Assembly (NCBI RefSeq): GCF_029893325.1
Contig: NZ_JARXWL010000007.1
Span: forward strand, 51,195 to 115,194
Reading direction: 5' to 3'
Length of the DNA stretch: 64,000 bases
Source: Enterococcus sp. PF1-24
GTDB taxonomy: Bacteria; Bacillota; Bacilli; Lactobacillales; Enterococcaceae
Shown here: in pieces, positions 1 through 8,630 of the stretch
Layout of the letters: each line of letters starts with the position of its first letter
Numbering within the stretch: the first letter of the stretch is position 1
Notes under the pieces: model-generated
Databases searched by the model: none
The model's input: only the letters and a program-made list of their open reading frames with translations
What the model was told of the DNA's origin: nothing
Program-made: the position numbers and the translations under genes

Positions 1-854
1 GAAGTAGCAATTCCTTCAACAAAATACTTCTGCATTGCAATAAAGACAATTGCAACAGGTAAAATGGAGACAACAGAAGCTGCCATAATTAAAGCATACT
101 CTGCATCGAATAAACCTACAAACATTTTCAACCCTAACTGAATCGTTTTATTTTCAGTTGAAGATAGATAAATAAACGGTCCCATATAGTCATTCCACGT
201 ATTTACAAAAGTAATAATCGTTAAACTTGCCAAGGCTGGCTTAGTTAGTGGTAAGATAATTTTGCGATAAATTCCCCATTCCGTCAAGCCATCAATTCGG
301 GCACTTTCACATAAAGAATCAGGAATACTACTATAGTATTGTTTTAATAAAAATACACCAAAAGCACTAAAGGATTGCAACAGCACCAATGACCATAAAG
401 TGTCTGTCAAACCTAACTGGCGCATCATAATAAATTGCGGAATCATATATGATTGCCAAGGAATAGCAATGGTTCCAATGTACGCTAAAAATAGCACATC
501 GCGCCCTTTAAAATTCATTTTAGAGAAACCATAAGCCGCAAAACTTGAAGTGAATAGTTGGATTAAAGTAATTATTACACTTAAAAATCCAGTGTTTTTA
601 AAAAAGGTTAATAACGGAATTCTCTCCCAAATAACTGAGTAGTTTTCAGGATGCCAAGTTTTAGGAATCCACTGCAACGGAATGCTGAAAACATCATTAT
701 TCGTTTTAAACGAAGCTGACAGCATCCAGATAAATGGAACTAAAGTCACAAGGCTTAACAGAATCAAAATAGCTATTAAAAAAATTGTTCCTACAGATAA
801 CTTTTCTTTATTAGCTTTTGATTTTTTCTTTACTACTGTACTTACCTCCATCAT
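1..854 (-). CDS. Sugar ABC transporter permease, MalG type (partial)
   Basis: Inner permease subunit of a carbohydrate ABC importer. The 3' end lies beyond the left edge. The visible protein begins MMEVSTVVKK, then has a membrane segment rich in I, L and V followed by the PFIWMLSASFKT motif typical of MalG-type permeases. It ends at the edge in QKYFVEGIATS, which in the paralogue at 13409-14266 is followed by only four more residues, so very little is missing. The first ATG at 854 follows an AGGTGAG ribosome binding site that overlaps the stop of the upstream permease, so the two are translationally coupled. The paralogue is strongly similar even at DNA level. The substrate is inferred to be an unsaturated uronyl oligosaccharide from the neighbouring GH88 and lyase genes. 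Confidence 0.93.
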   Translation of the reverse strand, partial: MMEVSTVVKKKSKANKEKLSVGTIFLIAILILLSLVTLVPFIWMLSASFKTNNDVFSIPLQWIPKTWHPENYSVIWERIPLLTFFKNTGFLSVIITLIQLFTSSFAAYGFSKMNFKGRDVLFLAYIGTIAIPWQSYMIPQFIMMRQLGLTDTLWSLVLLQSFSAFGVFLLKQYYSSIPDSLCESARIDGLTEWGIYRKIILPLTKPALASLTIITFVNTWNDYMGPFIYLSSTENKTIQLGLKMFVGLFDAEYALIMAASVVSILPVAIVFIAMQKYFVEGIAT

Positions 855-861
855 TTCTCAC

Positions 862-1764
862 CTAAACTCTTTCTTGAATTTGATTCCATTTAAATTGAAT
901 GACTGTAATTGTCAACACAATAATAAATAAAACCATCGCAATCGCCGAAGCATAACCAAAATTAAATTTAACGAAAGCTTCATTATAAATCTGATACACC
1001 AATACATTTGTTGCTCTACCTGGCCCACCAGCCGTCATCACCTGCACCAAATCAAAAATTTTGAAACAGTTAATGACTAACATAATTGTTACAAAAAATG
1101 TTGTTGAACGTAACGATGGTAAAGTTACATTTGCAAATTGTTTCCATTTATTTGCGCCATCCATCGAAGCCGCCTCATATAATTCTCTTGGAATTCCTTG
1201 TAAACCAGCTAAATATAGAATCATATAATAACCCATCCCACGCCAGACACTAACAATTACAATCGCTGTTAATGCCCAGTCAGAACTAGAGGTCCAACCA
1301 GGAGGATTTTCAATAAATAGTTTCAAAAATTGATTAATCGGTCCCATTGTCGGATGAAATAACATATTCCATACCACCGCAATCGCCACTAAAGACGTTA
1401 CATAGGGGAAGAAAAATGCTGTTCGGAAAAATTTCATTCCCCGAATTTTTTTATTTAATAAAATTGCTAAACCTAACGAACAAATCAAAGTTAACGGAAC
1501 AACCCCAATTGTGTATAAAAAAGTATTTTTTAAAGAAATCCAAAAAGTTTCATCTTGAAGCATCTTAGCAAAATTTTTCAAGCCTACAAATTCTGGAGTA
1601 GAAAAAGAATCCCATGACATAAAAGCTAAAACCAGTGAAAAAGCTACTGGAATTAATGTAAAAACAAAAAATCCTAAAAAATTGGGTAAGATAAATGTAT
1701 AAGCCATTAACGTATTTTTACGTCGTAAGTTTTTGTTACCTTTTTTCGCTACAGTCATTGCCAT
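862..1764 (-). CDS. Sugar ABC transporter permease, MalF type
   Basis: First permease subunit of the same importer, 300 aa, with about six membrane segments. The EAA loop that contacts the ATPase is visible as EAASMDGANKWKQF, near residues 190-205. From about residue 80 to the end it is almost identical to the MalF-type permease at 14348-15241, far closer than the two modules' binding proteins are to each other. No ATPase gene accompanies it. It lies downstream of the binding-protein gene across a gap that holds a hairpin, and 7 nt upstream of the MalG-type gene. The start region MAMT has two close ATGs and no strong ribosome binding site, so the exact start is uncertain. Confidence 0.94.
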   Translation of the reverse strand: MAMTVAKKGNKNLRRKNTLMAYTFILPNFLGFFVFTLIPVAFSLVLAFMSWDSFSTPEFVGLKNFAKMLQDETFWISLKNTFLYTIGVVPLTLICSLGLAILLNKKIRGMKFFRTAFFFPYVTSLVAIAVVWNMLFHPTMGPINQFLKLFIENPPGWTSSSDWALTAIVIVSVWRGMGYYMILYLAGLQGIPRELYEAASMDGANKWKQFANVTLPSLRSTTFFVTIMLVINCFKIFDLVQVMTAGGPGRATNVLVYQIYNEAFVKFNFGYASAIAMVLFIIVLTITVIQFKWNQIQERV

Positions 1765-1837
1765 ATAACTACTGTTATACCCTCATACTATTATTATAAA
1801 TTAAGCAGGGATTAACAGATTCCTCCTCTCTTTACTA

Positions 1838-1880
1838 AGAAAAGGTTGGTCACCGAGTCTCCTAATGAACCAACCTTTCT
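1838..1880 (-). other. Intercistronic hairpin between binding-protein and permease genes
   Basis: Arms AGAAAAGGTTGGT (1838-1850) and ACCAACCTTTCT (1869-1880) are complementary apart from one extra A. On the minus strand the stem is not followed by a T run. It therefore looks like an RNA-stabilising or partial-termination hairpin of the kind that makes solute-binding proteins more abundant than their permeases, not a full terminator. Confidence 0.6.
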
Positions 1881-1949
1881 CCTCAGAGCATTTTAAACAA
1901 AAAGCATCTAGTCATTTCATCAAATCTATTGCTTACTTATTAATACCAT

Positions 1950-3224
1950 TTATTCAGCTTCAGATTTAACGCGTTTTTCCATATTAGCAATACCATCTTT
2001 AGGCTCTTCATCACCTACCATGATTAGTTCATGTTCTTCTTGTAAAATCTTATCAATAGCAGGACCATTTTTATCGATTGGAAATTCTAAAATAATGTTG
2101 TCTGGATTAAAAGCTTTTTGAGAAACTTCATCATTTGGCATACCTTCTTTAGCAAAGTACATACTGTTAATCTCTTCAGTTTTATAAGATGGTACTACAC
2201 CTGCTTCAGCTAAAATTTTTGCTCCTTCTTCACCAGAACAAAAATCTAAGAATTTTTGTGCAAGTTCTTGTTTCTTAGAATTTTTATTAATTGCGAAAGC
2301 TGTTGGTGAACCAAAAGTAGTAATTTCTTTACCTTTTTCCAACTGAGGAATTTGTGTGATTCCCCACTCTACATCAGTATTTCCTGCTTCTTTTTGAGAG
2401 AAAATCCCTCCCATATACCATGTTCCCATATACATCATACCGGCTTTAGAGTTTTCAAATTGTGATTGATAAGTCACTTTTGTTGATTTCGCAGTTCCAA
2501 AATCCATTTGTGATTTATCAGCTTGCATTCTTAATGCTCGTTCATAGTAGTCTTCCATAAAATCATAACTAGGTTCAATTAAATTAGAACTATTTTGGGC
2601 AGCTGCAATTGCTTGAGTAGTTGAACGCCAAGTGTGTTGATACACACCATAAACTTGTTCATCAGGGTTAGATAATGTTTTAGCGATTTCTTCGTATTCA
2701 TCCCAAGTTAGATTATCTGGATAATCAAGTCCTGCATCATCAAACATTTTTTTATTGTAATAAAGTACCCAAAAATCTGTACGATATGGTTGGGCATAAG
2801 ATTTATCATCAATTTCGTACATTTCATAGCTTTCTTTAGCAGGATCAATTTCTAACTCTCCAATATGGTCTGTTAAATCTACCAATTGGTCTCTTAAAGC
2901 ATAATTTGAATAAGAAAGCAAATTCTTCATTGTTAAAACGTCTGTTGTATCACCTGAAGATAACATAGTTGTTAGTTTCGTATCATAATCATCAGAAGCA
3001 ATATCGACAGGCTCTATTTTAACACCAGGATTTGCTTCTTCAAAAGCGCGGAATAGTTTTTCAAATTCAGGAGTCGTATCATAATTCCAAGTTGTTACTG
3101 TCAAAGTTGTATCTTTTCCTTCGCCCGCAGCATCTTCTTTATTTTCTTTTCCTCCACCACAGCCAGTTGTTGCAAGTGTTGCCGCTAAAAATGTAATCGC
3201 CAAGCTTTTTTTCCATAATTTCAT
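1950..3224 (-). CDS. ABC transporter solute-binding lipoprotein (family 1)
   Basis: Extracellular sugar-binding lipoprotein, 424 aa, which delivers the substrate to the permeases encoded downstream. The N-terminus is a lipoprotein signal (MKLWKKSLAI, hydrophobic stretch, then LATTGC with Cys at about residue 22). Family 1 binding-protein features include SSGDTTDVL near the N-terminus and NLTWDEYEEIA in the middle. The start has a good AGGAGG site 8 nt upstream. It is related over its whole length to the binding protein at 18342-19610, at roughly half identity by eye, while the partner permeases are nearly identical; ligand preference has therefore probably diverged. The ligand itself is inferred, not shown. 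Confidence 0.93.
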   Translation of the reverse strand: MKLWKKSLAITFLAATLATTGCGGGKENKEDAAGEGKDTTLTVTTWNYDTTPEFEKLFRAFEEANPGVKIEPVDIASDDYDTKLTTMLSSGDTTDVLTMKNLLSYSNYALRDQLVDLTDHIGELEIDPAKESYEMYEIDDKSYAQPYRTDFWVLYYNKKMFDDAGLDYPDNLTWDEYEEIAKTLSNPDEQVYGVYQHTWRSTTQAIAAAQNSSNLIEPSYDFMEDYYERALRMQADKSQMDFGTAKSTKVTYQSQFENSKAGMMYMGTWYMGGIFSQKEAGNTDVEWGITQIPQLEKGKEITTFGSPTAFAINKNSKKQELAQKFLDFCSGEEGAKILAEAGVVPSYKTEEINSMYFAKEGMPNDEVSQKAFNPDNIILEFPIDKNGPAIDKILQEEHELIMVGDEEPKDGIANMEKRVKSEAE

Positions 3225-3274
3225 TTCGAGTACCTCCTATAATAAATTATCTCCAAGGGCTCCCCCTTAAATCC

Positions 3275-4417
3275 TTACCAATAACGATACCAAGTCATAG
3301 TTAATCGCGTCAGCGCCTCAACATAATAATAATCGCCCCATGACATGCATTCCTTTACGCCTTTATTCGAATTTTTATCATAAACACCTTCTAGCAATAT
3401 GCCATTTGATTGTGGTGTATTCTTTGTTGTATAACCTTTACTTAGAGCAGCCATAATTTCTAACGCCACTGCTTCATAGCGTAAATGATCTCTATCTGAT
3501 AATGGTAGTTGTCGTGATAACTCTAACAATCCGCAAGCGGCTATAGCTGCTGCAGAACTATCGCGTTCTTGACCACTTCCATCATTAAAAATCAAATCCC
3601 AATAGCAAATCTTATCTGCTGGTAATTTACTAATAAAATAGTCAGCTAATTTTTTTGCTGTATCAATAAAACTTTTATCACCAGTGTGCAGATAACTTAA
3701 AGTAAACCCATAAATCCCCCACGCTTGTCCTCTAGCCCAGCAAGATTCATCAGAATAACCTTGTGCTGTTTTACCACCGATTGCAGCCCCAGTTTCAGTA
3801 TCAAAGAAATACGTATGATAGGTTGTAAAATTCGGGCGAACAATATATTTTTGGGTTTGTTTTGCGTGAGCATAAGCAGCTAATTGATATTTTTCATCCC
3901 CAGTTACTTGAGAAGCAAAATACAATAATGGTAGATTCATTAAACAATCAATAATCATTCGACCACGTTCAGCAGGATCATCTAAATTTCCCCATGCTTG
4001 AATAATTTGCGCTTTTTCACTATATCTTGTCATTAACAAATCAGCAGCTTGTATTGCCATTTTTTTTGAAGATTCATTTTTATTAACATAGTAGTCAGCG
4101 ATTGCAGATAAAACATATAAAAAGCCAATATCATGAGTCTCCAATTCTATCTTTTTATCTAAACGATTTTGAAAACTTTCCATTTGCATTTTTATGGTTT
4201 CATCAAAAGCTGTTGAGTCAGTTAGTTCCTTCGCTAAAAATAGCATGCCTACCCAAAAACTCGCTGTCCAATCAACATTCTTTTCAGGTTGATAAACTAA
4301 ATTTTCGCTAGCAGCCGGAATTACCATTGTTTTGAAGACCTTTTGATTCTCACTAATTTTTTCTAAAACAAAATCCACTTCTGATTTCAACCAAATCATT
4401 TCTTTTTCATCTGACAT
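3275..4417 (-). CDS. Glycoside hydrolase family 88, unsaturated uronyl hydrolase
   Basis: Hydrolyses the 4,5-unsaturated uronic acid from the non-reducing end of oligosaccharides made by polysaccharide lyases. The released sugar opens spontaneously to 5-keto-4-deoxyuronate, which the KduI and KduD enzymes of this window consume. The protein is 380 aa with no signal peptide, so it is cytoplasmic. The two catalytic aspartates of the family are recognisable at about D96 (THDIGFLY) and D157 (MIIDCLMN); their spacing of 61 matches Bacillus unsaturated glucuronyl hydrolase (D88/D149). The start ATG has an AAGGAG site 7 nt upstream. It is paralogous to the gene at 15291-16403 and sits in the same operon as the importer, which implies uptake of unsaturated oligosaccharides followed by intracellular cleavage. 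Confidence 0.93.
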   Translation of the reverse strand: MSDEKEMIWLKSEVDFVLEKISENQKVFKTMVIPAASENLVYQPEKNVDWTASFWVGMLFLAKELTDSTAFDETIKMQMESFQNRLDKKIELETHDIGFLYVLSAIADYYVNKNESSKKMAIQAADLLMTRYSEKAQIIQAWGNLDDPAERGRMIIDCLMNLPLLYFASQVTGDEKYQLAAYAHAKQTQKYIVRPNFTTYHTYFFDTETGAAIGGKTAQGYSDESCWARGQAWGIYGFTLSYLHTGDKSFIDTAKKLADYFISKLPADKICYWDLIFNDGSGQERDSSAAAIAACGLLELSRQLPLSDRDHLRYEAVALEIMAALSKGYTTKNTPQSNGILLEGVYDKNSNKGVKECMSWGDYYYVEALTRLTMTWYRYW

Positions 4418-4453
4418 GTTTTCTCTCCTTGCAAAAGCTAAAAATTATGCTTA

Positions 4454-6280
4454 CTAATTATTTTGTGTATACCTGATTTCCATTTCCGTTTGACCTTGTT
4501 CTACCACAATCGAATTTTCTTTCACACACACCTCTGGTATTTCAACTTTTTCATGAGGTAATTGCCCACCAACTAAACTCACCAATTGATGATTACCTAC
4601 AGAGAGCTTTGCCTTGACATAAGGTAATACTGTAAGAGGATAGAATAAATTCGTATTCGGCTCAGTCCTTACAATTTCCGCTTCTTGATAGCCTTTAATC
4701 CCGATAGCATGACTTGTTCCGATTGAACTTTCATAACAAGCTATTAGATTTTCAACTTGTTCATTATTTTTTTCTTTCGGAACTGAAAAACCACCATCAT
4801 AAACAAACAATTCTCGCTGATTTTGAATTTCATGAACTCGCAAATGCCAACCAGCATTTAGCGGAATAATTGTTGATTTGATTTCAACATCTTGCCAAGG
4901 CTGCCATTGATGAATGATTCGGTCTTCTAAAAACTCATAAGCCGTATCCAGCCCTTTGGTACGAAAATAGTGATCATCTTCTGACAAAGCCAAACAGCTA
5001 TCAAAAGCTCCTTCATAATATAAATAATTACTTTTTGGCACGCTAAACCCAAAACGCGTGGAATAAACAAACTTACTATATTTCCCACTAGCATGATTTT
5101 GTTGATTGACAAACTGTCCTGCTGGAAAAGCTTGCAAGTGAGTCAAATCTTCATTAAATAAATAATAATTTTTACTTTCAGGCAATGACAGCTGACGCTT
5201 TTCAATGTTCAACGGAGTTGCCTCTGCTTGCCAGTAAGGATGATCTTCTGGAACTGCCAATAAAAGAAAACTCTTAAATGACCAATACGGTGAACCTGGC
5301 GCATTATAGCCTTCAGCGAACACTAAATTCTGATAATGGTAACCAACCGACAATAAATCATCTGTTGTCAAAATCTCTTGTTGCATCCAATTTTGCATAT
5401 TTCTACTAAATAAACCTTTGATTTCACTCCAAGGAAGAGCTTCAACATCGGCAAATACTAATGCGCTAAAGAAAGAGCATTGTGCAAAACGATAAGTTAA
5501 ACTTCTTCCAAAAGGCAATGCTTCGCCTGAAGCATCAAACCAATATTTAAAAGTTTGTGCAAACTCAATTGCTCGCTGTTTCATTACCGTAGTCCGTTCA
5601 GAATCTTCTTCCTCCATAAAACGGCAATAAACTAAGCTATAATAATGAATAGCAAAAGAAATGTAGTAATCAAATTGTGTTTCTTGTCCGTCAAAATACC
5701 AGCCTTTCCCAACGTAAAAAGAATCCATCAAATCCAAATCCGCTTGCAATATTTCTTCTGAATAAGACATCTGCATTTTTTTCATCGCTACATTTACTAA
5801 AATTCTAAAAAAGTGCCAATTATTTCTCGGAATTGTGTGATCATTTACTTGGATTAACCAAGCATGTAAATTCTGTTGTTGTTCCTTTGATAATAAATCC
5901 CAAACTTTTTCTTTATTCAATAAAAGCGTAGTACTTAAGGAAGCCATTTCAACTATCAATTGATCGAAATCTTGAACCTCTCCCCAATAATCAGGATGTT
6001 TCGGATCTGTTCCAGCAATAATTCCGGCTAAAAAGGTATTTAAAAAACTACTATCCCCCTGTGTCAAATAAGGAGCATACCCCCAAAGTGGTCGCATAAA
6101 CGCCTCTACTTCTCTAGTTTCCTCGTTATATACGGTTCCATGGCTGCCTAGTTTTAAATGCCCCAAACGATCTTTTTCAAAAAAAGGTTTTAACGGAGCA
6201 AATAAATCGCTAAAACCTTGGCTCACTTCTTTTTTGGAAGAAAAAGTATTTTTTCGCAATCTTTTTAATATCGTAGTCAT
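4454..6280 (-). CDS. DUF2264 domain protein
   Basis: A 608-aa cytoplasmic protein of the DUF2264 family, without signal peptide or membrane segments. Conserved blocks shared with the paralogue at 16406-18205 are LWGYAPY (about residue 64), NNWHFFRILVN (about 153), DYYISFAIHYYSL (about 205) and YNAPGSPYWSFKSF (about 325). The pattern suggests a helical toroid N-terminal part like other carbohydrate-active barrels, with a beta-rich C-terminal part. DUF2264 proteins recur in polysaccharide-utilisation loci. A link with the GH154 beta-glucuronidase family is possible but I cannot verify it. It starts 3 nt after the lipoprotein gene, whose last codons form its ribosome binding site, so the two are coupled. 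The catalytic role is unknown; glycosidase action on uronyl oligosaccharides is the best guess. Confidence 0.85.
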   Translation of the reverse strand: MTTILKRLRKNTFSSKKEVSQGFSDLFAPLKPFFEKDRLGHLKLGSHGTVYNEETREVEAFMRPLWGYAPYLTQGDSSFLNTFLAGIIAGTDPKHPDYWGEVQDFDQLIVEMASLSTTLLLNKEKVWDLLSKEQQQNLHAWLIQVNDHTIPRNNWHFFRILVNVAMKKMQMSYSEEILQADLDLMDSFYVGKGWYFDGQETQFDYYISFAIHYYSLVYCRFMEEEDSERTTVMKQRAIEFAQTFKYWFDASGEALPFGRSLTYRFAQCSFFSALVFADVEALPWSEIKGLFSRNMQNWMQQEILTTDDLLSVGYHYQNLVFAEGYNAPGSPYWSFKSFLLLAVPEDHPYWQAEATPLNIEKRQLSLPESKNYYLFNEDLTHLQAFPAGQFVNQQNHASGKYSKFVYSTRFGFSVPKSNYLYYEGAFDSCLALSEDDHYFRTKGLDTAYEFLEDRIIHQWQPWQDVEIKSTIIPLNAGWHLRVHEIQNQRELFVYDGGFSVPKEKNNEQVENLIACYESSIGTSHAIGIKGYQEAEIVRTEPNTNLFYPLTVLPYVKAKLSVGNHQLVSLVGGQLPHEKVEIPEVCVKENSIVVEQGQTEMEIRYTQNN

Positions 6281-6283
6281 TAT

Positions 6284-6664
6284 TTACTCCTTCTCAATTA
6301 AATCGGCTTTGATAAAACCGTAGTATTCTCCATAAACCGTCAATTCATCTGCAATTTGCAAAGGTATATCCTGTTGGTTAAATATCTGATACTGACTATC
6401 TCCACTTTTCAAAATAAAACGATCACCTTTTGAGATTATTTCATCTGAACTATCACTTTCAACAATTTCGCCAGTTAAACGAACATACTCATTTAAGGGA
6501 ACTTCACCATTTTGTAACTCATCTTCACTGTACTCTTTGGCGTTTGTTTTCAAATTCCCGATAGTTTCTTTACTAAAATTATCATTTTCTTTACTTTCCG
6601 TTTGTTTACATGCACTAAACGGCAAAAAGACAAGTAAAATCAAGATGAATAGTCGTCCTCTCAT
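6284..6664 (-). CDS. Small lipoprotein, possible OB-fold domain
   Basis: A 126-aa exported lipoprotein. The signal MRGRLFILILLVF ends in the lipobox FSAC, followed by an acidic, S/E/N-rich linker and a compact beta-rich domain (EYVRLTGEIVES ... RFILKSGDSQYQIF ... ELTVYGEYYG). The strand pattern resembles tRNA_anti-like OB folds found in small lipoproteins of Firmicutes. I chose the ATG at 6664 because AGAGGTG lies 6-7 nt upstream; a GTG 9 nt further up would overlap that site. It is the first gene after promoter 6701-6729 and is coupled to the DUF2264 gene. A binding role at the cell surface is possible, but no function is established. Confidence 0.75.
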   Translation of the reverse strand: MRGRLFILILLVFLPFSACKQTESKENDNFSKETIGNLKTNAKEYSEDELQNGEVPLNEYVRLTGEIVESDSSDEIISKGDRFILKSGDSQYQIFNQQDIPLQIADELTVYGEYYGFIKADLIEKE

Positions 6665-6700
6665 AAACCACACCTCTGCAAAAACGCTTTCTTTAGATTT

Positions 6701-6729
6701 ATAATACTTTTTTTTAGAAAAAAACGCAA
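6701..6729 (-). promoter_or_regulatory. Sigma-A promoter of the lipoprotein-DUF2264-GH88-ABC operon
   Basis: On the minus strand TTGCGT (6724-6729) and TATTAT (6701-6706) are 17 bp apart. They lie just upstream of the lipoprotein gene and downstream of a terminator, so this operon can be transcribed separately from the lyase gene. The flanking DNA is rich in A/T palindromes, including TCTTTTTTCTAAAAAAAGA at 6730-6748, which may be a regulator site. Confidence 0.65.
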
Positions 6730-6776
6730 TCTTTTTTCTAAAAAAAGATAAAAAAATATTTTTTTACTAAAATAAA

Positions 6777-6809
6777 AGAACTTGCTATCTTTTCAAACAA
6801 GCAAGTTCT
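6777..6809 (-). terminator. Terminator after the lyase gene
   Basis: Arms AGAACTTGCT and AGCAAGTTCT form a perfect 10-bp stem. On the minus strand it is followed by a T-rich run (TTTTATTTTAG). It ends transcripts of the heparinase-like gene. Confidence 0.75.
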
Positions 6810-6824
6810 GATACTATTTTTATT

Positions 6825-8516
6825 TTATTTTTCTTTAACCATTTCAAAATAGAGTTTCGTAACTAACTGTTTCCCACACTGATAATGAAATCGAATTAAA
6901 TACGCCGTCCGCTCTATTCCTTGATGATCATAAAATTTTTCTGATAAAATGACAGGTTTTGCAGCTTCGCTAAATATATAAAGACAAGCTTCTTTGCCAG
7001 CTAATTTCACTTTATTCTCTATAACTTCAGGAATAATCAAGCTTACAAAATTTTCAACCACTTTATTTTCTGGCTGCACAAACTCAAATGCATCTCGTAA
7101 GATAACTTTCTTTTCTTTAGGTAAAACTTCAAAAAATCTACTGCAACTGCTTATTTCAGCAGTTGCAGGATAAACACTCTCTAAGTTTAAACCAAAATTT
7201 ATTTTGTCCTCTACTTCAACAAATTCTACTTGTTTTGCCGAAACAGCTCCCACCATCTGCTCTTGCTGATTAATGATAGGAACAGAATGCCCGTTACTTC
7301 GATTCACTAAAAATTCATAGCGATAAGCTTCATCAAAATATTGTTTCGTGTATTTACCTGCGCCAAGATCTGTTAAAAACAGCTCACTATCATCACTCAA
7401 AATAAAATGTCCTAAATCATTATGATTATGACTTTCAGCGTTAGAACCACCTTTTGTTGCAAAGAAAAATTTTTGTTGCGGATATTTCACTGTTAACCAT
7501 TGGCTATCTGAAAAGTAAGTTGTACTTTTTTCTGATGTTTCTTCAAAAATTGTTTCTTCTGTCCAAATTAAATTGCGGTAAATATGGGCAAAGCGATAAC
7601 AATGATCAAAATCAATTTTACTAATCCCCCTTAAAACTGGTGTGGTAACTTGCCAATTTTTCTGACAAAAGCTCACTAATCCACTCGGCAGCTGACTTTC
7701 ATTATAATCAGAAAATGGTACAAAATTATTGCCTGAAATTTGCATAGCTGCGGGAAATTTAGCAATAGCTTTCGCTTTTTCTAGCACTAAATATTTATTT
7801 TCACCTAATATTCGCGCAAGCATCTCAGCATAATAAACATAATAACCAAAACCGTAAGCCCAATACCCAACACCTTCAACACATACACCGTCATCTGCAA
7901 AACCTTTTAGATAACTTTGCATAGCTAAATCTAAACGCTGAATGATTTTTAGTTGGCGAGCACTTTTAACAGGTAATAGCAACAGCGCCGCCATCCCTAT
8001 AGAGCCTGCAATAACACTACTCCAGTTATTTTCTTTTCGCTCCCATTCCCAAGAAAAACTTTCAAAAGGCACAAAAATTCGTTGCTCAATTTCCCGCTCG
8101 ATTCGCTCTTGAATCAATGGTGAAAGCTTTTCTTTTAATAAATTTTTAATTTCGGCTAACGCTTGTGCCGTTTCTGCAGCAAAAAGATCAATCCAACAAG
8201 GACTAGCGGAGCCAAAATTTTCTCCAGTTATTGGTAGATGAGCTGGTAATGCCCAACTATACTCGTTACAAATTTCCCAAATAGTTGTTTCTAGTAGCCG
8301 CAGTCTTTCATCATTTGTTTCTAAATGGACAGCTAATCCCAACACCGCTAACTGGCGACGTCTAGCAAAATATTGCTTTTCAAAAACTAAACGCTCCCCG
8401 TTCTTTAAATAATCCGTATACCCTGTTGGTGTTAAAAATGGTATTGTTCCAGCTTCACAATACTCATCCGCAGCTGCAATAATTTGTTTCTTTAAAGTAG
8501 TTTGAATTTTTTTCAT
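6825..8516 (-). CDS. Heparinase II/III-family polysaccharide lyase
   Basis: A 563-aa lyase-family protein predicted to cleave uronic-acid-containing oligosaccharides by beta-elimination, giving the unsaturated ends that GH88 removes. The N-terminal two thirds is helix-rich, as in the alpha/alpha toroid lyases. At about residues 345-370 lies the signature region with KGGSNAESHNHNDLGHF, holding the conserved Asn/His cluster of the heparinase II/III domain, followed by a beta-sandwich C-terminus. There is no signal peptide, so it acts in the cytoplasm on imported fragments. It has its own terminator downstream and is divergent from the LacI gene. The exact substrate (glycosaminoglycan or another polyuronide) cannot be read from sequence. 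The start has AAAGG 8 nt upstream. Confidence 0.87.
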   Translation of the reverse strand: MKKIQTTLKKQIIAAADEYCEAGTIPFLTPTGYTDYLKNGERLVFEKQYFARRRQLAVLGLAVHLETNDERLRLLETTIWEICNEYSWALPAHLPITGENFGSASPCWIDLFAAETAQALAEIKNLLKEKLSPLIQERIEREIEQRIFVPFESFSWEWERKENNWSSVIAGSIGMAALLLLPVKSARQLKIIQRLDLAMQSYLKGFADDGVCVEGVGYWAYGFGYYVYYAEMLARILGENKYLVLEKAKAIAKFPAAMQISGNNFVPFSDYNESQLPSGLVSFCQKNWQVTTPVLRGISKIDFDHCYRFAHIYRNLIWTEETIFEETSEKSTTYFSDSQWLTVKYPQQKFFFATKGGSNAESHNHNDLGHFILSDDSELFLTDLGAGKYTKQYFDEAYRYEFLVNRSNGHSVPIINQQEQMVGAVSAKQVEFVEVEDKINFGLNLESVYPATAEISSCSRFFEVLPKEKKVILRDAFEFVQPENKVVENFVSLIIPEVIENKVKLAGKEACLYIFSEAAKPVILSEKFYDHQGIERTAYLIRFHYQCGKQLVTKLYFEMVKEK

Positions 8517-8545
8517 AAGATAAACCTTTCAAAAATCATATTTTT

Positions 8546-8591
8546 TTACTATAATATTAGTAATATAAATCTTTTTTTGTAAAAAAAAAGA
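8546..8591. promoter_or_regulatory. Divergent promoter and palindromes between lyase and LacI genes
   Basis: A palindrome TTACTATAATATTAGTAA (8546-8563) contains TATAAT in plus orientation. An A/T dyad with arms TCTTTTTTT and AAAAAAAAAGA follows at 8570-8591. A similar dyad lies at 6730-6748 by the promoter of the next operon, so the shared pattern is a candidate operator for the adjacent LacI-family repressor. Confidence 0.45.
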
Positions 8592-8630
8592 GACTTTACT
8601 TTATTTTCCTAAATAGAAAGGGTGAGCGTA

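Noticed and set aside
1347..1568. Open frame of 73 codons on the plus strand
   Set aside because: Lies antisense inside the MalF-type permease gene and has no ribosome binding site.
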